NCBI GenBank assembly: GCA_032718475.1
Contig: JAUCBJ010001772.1
Location: forward strand, 1 to 64,000
Source: Nemertoderma westbladi
Taxonomy: Eukaryota > Xenacoelomorpha > Nemertodermatida > Nemertodermatidae
Direction: 5' to 3'
Length of the DNA: 64,000 bases
The notes under the pieces are model-generated. The model had not been told where the DNA came from. It did not search any database and saw nothing but the letters and a program-made list of their open reading frames with translations. The stretch's first letter is position 1, and the number at the start of each line of letters is the position of its first letter. A program made the position numbers and the translations under genes. This document shows positions 57,745 to 64,000 of this stretch, one piece after another.

Positions 57745-59350
57745 CGGGTAAGGTACCAGACTTACTGTTGTTATATTTCACTTTGCAGTTTACCCCCATG
57801 TGAAGTATACCAGTCTTACTGCTGTTATATTTCACTTTGCAGTTTACCCCCATGTGAAATATACAGGTACAAGACTTTCTGCTATTACATTTCACTTTGC
57901 AGTTTAGAGTTTACCCCCATGTGAAGTATACCAGACTTACTGCTGTTATATTTCACTTTGCAGTTTACCCCCATGTGAAATATACAGGTACCAGACTTTC
58001 TGCTATTACATTTCACTTTGCAGTTTAGAGTTTACCCCCATGTGAAGTATACCAGACTTACTGCTGTTAAATTTCACTTTGCAGTTTACCCCCATGTGAA
58101 GTATACCAGACTTTCTGCCGTTATATTTCACTTTGCAGTTTACCCCCATGTGAAGTATACCAGACTTACTGCTGTTATATTTCACTTTGCAGTTTACTCC
58201 CATGTGAAGTATACCAGAATTACTGCTGTTATATTTTACTTTACAGTTTAGAGTTTACCCCCATGTGAAGTATACCAGACTTACTGCTGTTATATTTCAC
58301 TTTGCAGTTTACCCCCATGTGAAGTATACCAGACTTACTGCTGTTATATTTCACTTTGCAGTTTACCCCCATGTGAAGTATACCAGAATTACTGCTGTTA
58401 TATTTTACTTTGCAGTTTACCCCCATGTGAAGTATACCAGTCTTACTGCTGTTATATTTCACTTTGCAGTTTACCCCCATGTGAAGTATACCAGAATTAC
58501 TGCTGTTATATTTTACTTTGCAGTTTACCCCCATGTGAAGAATACCAGACTTTCTGCCGTTATATTTCACTTTGCAGTTTACCCCCATGTGAAGTATACC
58601 AGACTTTATGCTGTTATATTTCACTTTGCAGTTACCCCCATCTGAAGTATACCAGACTTTATGCTGTTATATTTCACTTTGCAGTTTACCCCCATGTGAA
58701 GTATACCAGACTTACTGCTGTTATATTTCACTTTGCAGTTTACTCCCATGTGAAGTATACCAGCATTAATGCTGTTATATTTTACTTTGCAGTTTAGAGT
58801 TTACCCCCATGTGAAGTATACCAGACTTAACTGCTGTTATATTTCACTTTGCAGTTTACCCCCATGTGAAGTATACCAGACTTACTGCTGTTATATTTCA
58901 CTTTGCTGTTTACCCCCATGTGAAGTATACCAGACTTACTGCTGTTATATTTCACTTTGCAGTTTACTCCCATGTGAAGTATACCAGAATTACTGCTGTT
59001 ATATTTTACTTTGCAGTTTAGAGTTTACCCCCATGTGAAGTATACCAGACTTAACTGCTGTTATATTTCACTTTGCAGTTTACCCCCATGTGAAGTATAC
59101 CAGACTTACTGCTGTTATATTTCACTTTGCAGTTTACCCCCATGTGAAGTATACCAGACTTAACTGCTGTTATATTTCACTTTGCAGTTTAGAGTTTACC
59201 CCCCATGTGAAGTATACCAGACTCCCTGCTGTTATATTTCACTTTGCAGTTTACCCACATGTGAAGTATACAAGACTTACTGCTGTTATATTTCACTTTG
59301 CAGTTTAGAGTTTACCCCCATGTGAAGTATACCAGACTTACTGCTGTTAT
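57745..59350 (+). repeat. 54-bp minisatellite grown from a MITE end, about 29 copies
   Basis: The unit is CATGTGAAGTATACCAGACT, TACTGCTGTTATATTTCACT, TTGCAGTTTACCCC; some units are 63 bp by insertion of AGAGTTTAC. The same unit occurs singly beside MITE copies at 11.2, 18.9 and 48.5 kb. The array runs straight into MITE interior sequence at 59380. Many open frames on both strands are artefacts of the unit length (54 and 63 are multiples of three). Confidence 0.92.
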
Positions 59351-59790
59351 GATTCCACCTTTCCGGGTTACGGAAAGGTTAAATCTAACCAAAACAAGGC
59401 GGGGTTGCTCAGTTGGTTCACCATCGGGCCTTCAATACTGTTGATTGGTTGTTGGTTCTGCCCCGCCAGGGTCCAGTCGTTGAAATGACAACCAGTTACT
59501 GTAAATTTCTGGAGAAAAGCAATAGAAAGGAGTATTGAGCTAGTAGCGGGTTGTACTGTAGTAGCTATCGGAAGAGGAGCCTTTGGGTCGCATCCGGCAT
59601 CGCCCGACTGTTTGCTTTTTTTTAATCTAACCAAAACAATAAACGAATTAGTATCTGTACAGATTATAAAATAGTAATAAGCGCTATGAAACACTTAATA
59701 AGGAGAAATTAAAAAAATACAAATTCTTGATATATACAATTTCAAATTAATTTCGACCGGAAAGTGAAAATTTGCACGGGGGGGGGGGGA
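59351..59790 (+). mobile_element. MITE copy split by a SINE
   Basis: The MITE interior (AAATCTAACCAAAACAATAAACGAATTAG type) is broken at 59397 and resumes at 59624. It ends TTTCGACCGGAAAGTGAAAA near 59770. Confidence 0.82.
59398..59623 (+). mobile_element. tRNA-derived SINE with a 16-bp target duplication
   Basis: It has the same family as 21525-21755: GTTGCTCAGTTGGTTCACC (A box), TTGGTTCTGCCCCGCC (B box), GAGGAGCCTTTGGGTCGC and CGACTGTTTGCTTTTTTTT. AATCTAACCAAAACAA occurs exactly at 59382-59397 and 59624-59639, a textbook LINE-mediated insertion. Confidence 0.93.
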
Positions 59791-60002
59791 AGGTTGGCAA
59801 AGGCCAAATTTTTGCCCCCTTTGCCCCCTTTGCTAATACAACACCCTCCTCCCCACCTAACAAATAAATAAAATGTAATATATCAAAATTTGGATAATTT
59901 GGGTGATAATTGAAAAGTGTCGAATTTACTTTCGGTCAAGGAGTGTAGCCTAGGATAAACCATGAGGGTGAAAGTGTATAAACTTTAAAAATGACGTTGA
60001 AA
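59791..60002. other. Short non-coding spacer
   Basis: A G10 run follows TTGCAC at 59778. The rest, up to the satellite, is non-coding with nothing recognised. Confidence 0.5.
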
Positions 60003-63000
60003 GACACAACGGTGTGGCAGGGCTACATATGAAAGCAGATGATATGAAGGAGGAGGAGGGAGACACAACGGTGTGGCAGGGCTACATATGAAAGCAGATG
60101 ATATGAAGGAGGAGGAGGGAGACACAACGGTGTGGCAGGGCTACATATGAAAGCAGATGATATGAAGGAGGAGGAGGGAGACACAACGGTGTGGCAGGGC
60201 TACATATGAAAGCAGATGATATGAAGGAGGAGGAGGGAGACACAACGGTGTGGCAGGGCTACATATGAAAGCAGATGATATGAAGGAGGAGGAGGGAGAC
60301 ACAACGGTGTGGCAGGGCTACATATGAAAGCAGATGATATGAAGGAGGAGGAGGGAGACACAACGGTGTGGCAGGGCTACATATGAAAGCAGATGATATG
60401 AAGGAGGAGGAGGGAGACACAACGGTGTGGCAGGGCTACATATGAAAGCAGATGATATGAAGGAGGAGGAGGGAGACACAACGGTGTGGCAGGGCTACAT
60501 ATGAAAGCAGATGATATGAAGGAGGAGGAGGGAGACACAACGGTGTGGCAGGGCTACATATGAAAGCAGATGATATGAAGGAGGAGGAGGGAGACACAAC
60601 GGTGTGGCAGGGCTACATATGAAAGCAGATGATATGAAGGAGGGGGAGGGAGACACAACGGTGTGGCAGGGCTACATATGAAAGCAGATGATATGAAGGA
60701 GGAGGAGGGAGACACAACGGTGTGGCAGGGCTACATATGAAGCAGATGATATGAAGGAGGGGGAGGGAGACACAACGGTGTGGCAGGGCTACATATGAAA
60801 GCAGATGATATGAAGGAGGAGGAGGGAGACACAACGGTGTGGCAGGGCTACATATGAAAGCAGATGATATGAAGGAGGAGGAGGGAGACACAACGGTGTG
60901 GCAGGGCTACATATGAAAGCAGATGATATGAAGGAGGGGGAGGGAGACACAACGGTGTGGCAGGGCTACATATGAAAGCAGATGATATGAAGGAGGGGGA
61001 GGGAGACACAACGGTGTGGCAGGGCTACATATGAAAGCAGATGATATGAAGGAGGGGGAGGGAGACACAACGGTATGGCAGGGCTACATATGAAAGCAGA
61101 TGATATGAAGGAGGAGGAGGGAGACACAACGGTGTGGCAGGGCTACATATGAAAGCAGATGATATGAAGGAGGGGGAGGGAGACACAACGGTGTGGCAGG
61201 GCTACATATGAAAGCAGATGATATGAAGGAGGGGGAGGGAGACACAACGGTGTGGCAGGGCTACATATGAAAGCAGATGATATGAAGGAGGAGGAGGGAG
61301 ACACAACGGTGTGGCAGGGCTACATATGAAAGCAGATGATATGAAGGAGGGGGAGGGAGACACAACGGTGTGGCAGGGCTACATATGAAAGCAGATGATA
61401 TGAAGGAGGGGGAGGGAGACACAACGGTGTGGCAGGGCTACATATGAAAGCAGATGATATGAAGGAGGGGGAGGGAGACACAACGGTGTGGCAGGGCTAC
61501 ATATGAAAGCAGATGATATGAAGGAGGGGGAGGGAGACACAACGGTGTGGCAGGGCTACATATGAAAGCAGATGATATGAAGGAGGGGGAGGGAGACACA
61601 ACGGTGTGGCAGGGCTACATATGAAAGCAGATGATATGAAGGAGGAGGAGGGAGACACAACGGTGTGGCAGGGCTACATATGAAAGCAGATGATATGAAG
61701 GAGGAGGAGGGAGACACAACGGTGTGGCAGGGCTACATATGAAAGCAGATGATATGAAGGAGGGGGAGGGAGACACAACGGTGTGGCAGGGCTACATATG
61801 AAAGCAGATGATATGAAGGAGGAGGAGGGAGACACAACGGTGTGGCAGGGCTACATATGAAAGCAGATGATATGAAGGAGGAGGAGGGAGACACAACGGT
61901 GTGGCAGGGCTACATATGAAAGCAGATGATATGAAGGAGGGGGAGGGAGACACAACGGTGTGGCAGGGCTACATATGAAAGCAGATGATATGAAGGAGGA
62001 GGAGGGAGACACAACGGTGTGGCAGGGCTACATATGAAAGCAGATGATATGAAGGAGGGGGAGGGAGACACAACGGTGTGGCAGGGCTACATATGAAAGC
62101 AGATGATATGAAGGAGGAGGAGGGAGACACAACGGTGTGGCAGGGCTACATATGAAAGCAGATGATATGAAGGAGGAGGAGGGAGACACAACGGTGTGGC
62201 AGGGCTACATATGAAAGCAGATGATATGAAGGAGGGGGAGGGAGACACAACGGTGTGGCAGGGCTACATATGAAAGCAGATGATATGAAGGAGGAGGAGG
62301 GAGACACAACGGTGTGGCAGGGCTACATATGAAAGCAGATGATATGAAGGAGGGGGAGGGAGACACAACGGTGTGGCAGGGCTACATATGAAAGCAGATG
62401 ATATGAAGGAGGAGGAGGGAGACACAACGGTGTGGCAGGGCTACATATGAAAGCAGATGATATGAAGGAGGAGGAGGGAGACACAACGGTGTGGCAGGGC
62501 TACATATGAAAGCAGATGATATGAAGGAGGGGGAGGGAGACACAACGGTGTGGCAGGGCTACATATGAAAGCAGATGATATGAAGGAGGGGGAGGGAGAC
62601 ACAACGGTGTGGCAGGGCTACATATGAAAGCAGATGATATGAAGGAGGGGGAGGGAGACACAACGGTGTGGCAGGGCTACATATGAAAGCAGATGATATG
62701 AAGGAGGGGGAGGGAGACACAACGGTGTGGCAGGGCTACATATGAAAGCAGATGATATGAAGGAGGAGGAGGGAGACACAACGGTGTGGCAGGGCTACAT
62801 ATGAAAGCAGATGATATGAAGGAGGGGGAGGGAGACACAACGGTGTGGCAGGGCTACATATGAAAGCAGATGATATGAAGGAGGGGGAGGGAGACACAAC
62901 GGTGTGGCAGGGCTACATATGAAAGCAGATGATATGAAGGAGGGGGAGGGAGACACAACGGTGTGGCAGGGCTACATATGAAAGCAGATGATATGAAGGA

Positions 63001-64000
63001 GGGGGAGGGAGACACAACGGTGTGGCAGGGCTACATATGAAAGCAGATGATATGAAGGAGGAGGAGGGAGACACAACGGTGTGGCAGGGCTACATATGAA
63101 AGCAGATGATATGAAGGAGGAGGAGGGAGACACAACGGTGTGGCAGGGCTACATATGAAAGCAGATGATATGAAGGAGGGGGAGGGAGACACAACGGTGT
63201 GGCAGGGCTACATATGAAAGCAGATGATATGAAGGAGGGGGAGGGAGACACAACGGTGTGGCAGGGCTACATATGAAAGCAGATGATATGAAGGAGGGGG
63301 AGGGAGACACAACGGTGTGGCAGGGCTACATATGAAAGCAGATGATATGAAGGAGGAGGAGGGAGACACAACGGTGTGGCAGGGCTACATATGAAAGCAG
63401 ATGATATGAAGGAGGGGGAGGGAGACACAACGGTGTGGCAGGGCTACATATGAAAGCAGATGATATGAAGGAGGGGGAGGGAGACACAACGGTGTGGCAG
63501 GGCTACATATGAAAGCAGATGATATGAAGGAGGGGGAGGGAGACACAACGGTGTGGCAGGGCTACATATGAAAGCAGATGATATGAAGGAGGGGGAGGGA
63601 GACACAACGGTGTGGCAGGGCTACATATGAAAGCAGATGATATGAAGGAGGAGGAGGGAGACACAACGGTGTGGCAGGGCTACATATGAAAGCAGATGAT
63701 ATGAAGGAGGGGGAGGGAGACACAACGGTGTGGCAGGGCTACATATGAAAGCAGATGATATGAAGGAGGGGGAGGGAGACACAACGGTGTGGCAGGGCTA
63801 CATATGAAAGCAGATGATATGAAGGAGGAGGAGGGAGACACAACGGTGTGGCAGGGCTACATATGAAAGCAGATGATATGAAGGAGGAGGAGGGAGACAC
63901 AACGGTGTGGCAGGGCTACATATGAAAGCAGATGATATGAAGGAGGGGGAGGGAGACACAACGGTGTGGCAGGGCTACATATGAAAGCAGATGATATGAA
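60003..64000. repeat. 59-bp satellite, highly homogeneous, runs off the window
   Basis: The unit GACACAACGGTGTGGCAGGG, CTACATATGAAAGCAGATGA, TATGAAGGAGG(A/G)GGAGGGA repeats about 67 times. Almost the only variation is A or G at one position. I saw one single-base deletion (near 60740) and one GTATGG substitution (near 61074). Open frames here are repeat artefacts. The true length is unknown because the array continues past 64000. Confidence 0.95.

Noticed and set aside
57742-59308. Frames repeating VKYTRLTAVIFHFAVYPH or GVNCKVKYNSSKSGILHM
   Set aside because: These are translations of the 54-bp minisatellite on both strands, with no sign of a gene.
60613-60891. Minus-strand frame of Ser/Pro/Cys repeats in the 59-bp satellite
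   Set aside because: It is a repeat artefact. The frame ends wherever a unit has a base change.
60003-64000. Idea that the 59-bp satellite is another splice-donor array
   Set aside because: The unit has no GTAAGT/GTGAGT-like donor on either strand and no gene is recognised beside it. The minus strand has a pyrimidine-rich stretch before TATGTAG that could pass for an acceptor, but nothing supports its use.

Overview
This is a stretch of an animal nuclear genome. It is AT-rich, has spliced genes with GT-AG introns, and is crowded with LINE, SINE and MITE copies and with minisatellites. Five protein genes can be read, all with animal relatives: GLMP, DPH7, a Rnd-type Rho GTPase, SPAG6 and an NHL-propeller protein. 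A motile-cilium gene together with a Rnd-type GTPase, and repeat styles common in marine invertebrates, suggest an invertebrate deuterostome such as a tunicate. The species cannot be named from the sequence alone.

Layout. 1-3.7 kb holds tandem repeats, a hAT-type MITE, a C25 run and an ACG microsatellite. 3.8-5.1 kb (+) is an intronless GLMP. 6.65-8.65 kb (+) is DPH7 in two exons, followed by a 15-bp minisatellite. 9.3-13.6 kb has no recognisable gene. 13.6-20.9 kb (+) is the Rnd-type GTPase in five exons, with introns full of hAT and foldback elements and two LINE scraps. 21-24 kb holds a SINE, poly-C runs, a mini palindrome and a 753-bp foldback MITE. 24.1-45.7 kb (-) is a complete SPAG6 in nine exons (510 aa), most of whose length is tandem repeat. 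47.1-55.1 kb (-) is a four-exon NHL gene (549 aa) with LINE and SINE copies in its introns. 55-60 kb is intergenic, with a GIY-YIG scrap and a 54-bp minisatellite. 60.0 kb to the window end is a very uniform 59-bp satellite.

Main observation. Four introns in two unrelated genes begin with a tandem array whose unit is the end of the upstream exon plus that intron's own 5' splice site. In SPAG6 these are intron 8 (about 10.1 kb, 60-bp unit that still encodes the exon 8 end), intron 5 (about 5.1 kb, 20-bp unit) and intron 3 (about 0.27 kb, 32-bp unit). In the Rnd-type gene it is intron 4 (44-bp unit). The arrays therefore contain hundreds of copies of genuine splice donors in transcribed orientation. 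This is seen directly by aligning exon ends to repeat units. Why it happens (slippage or unequal exchange seeded at donors, selection for U1 binding, or a stage in intron growth) is open.

The genes do not form a pathway. DPH7 acts in diphthamide synthesis on elongation factor 2, GLMP is a lysosomal membrane glycoprotein, the Rnd-type protein would signal to actin, and SPAG6 belongs to the ciliary central apparatus.
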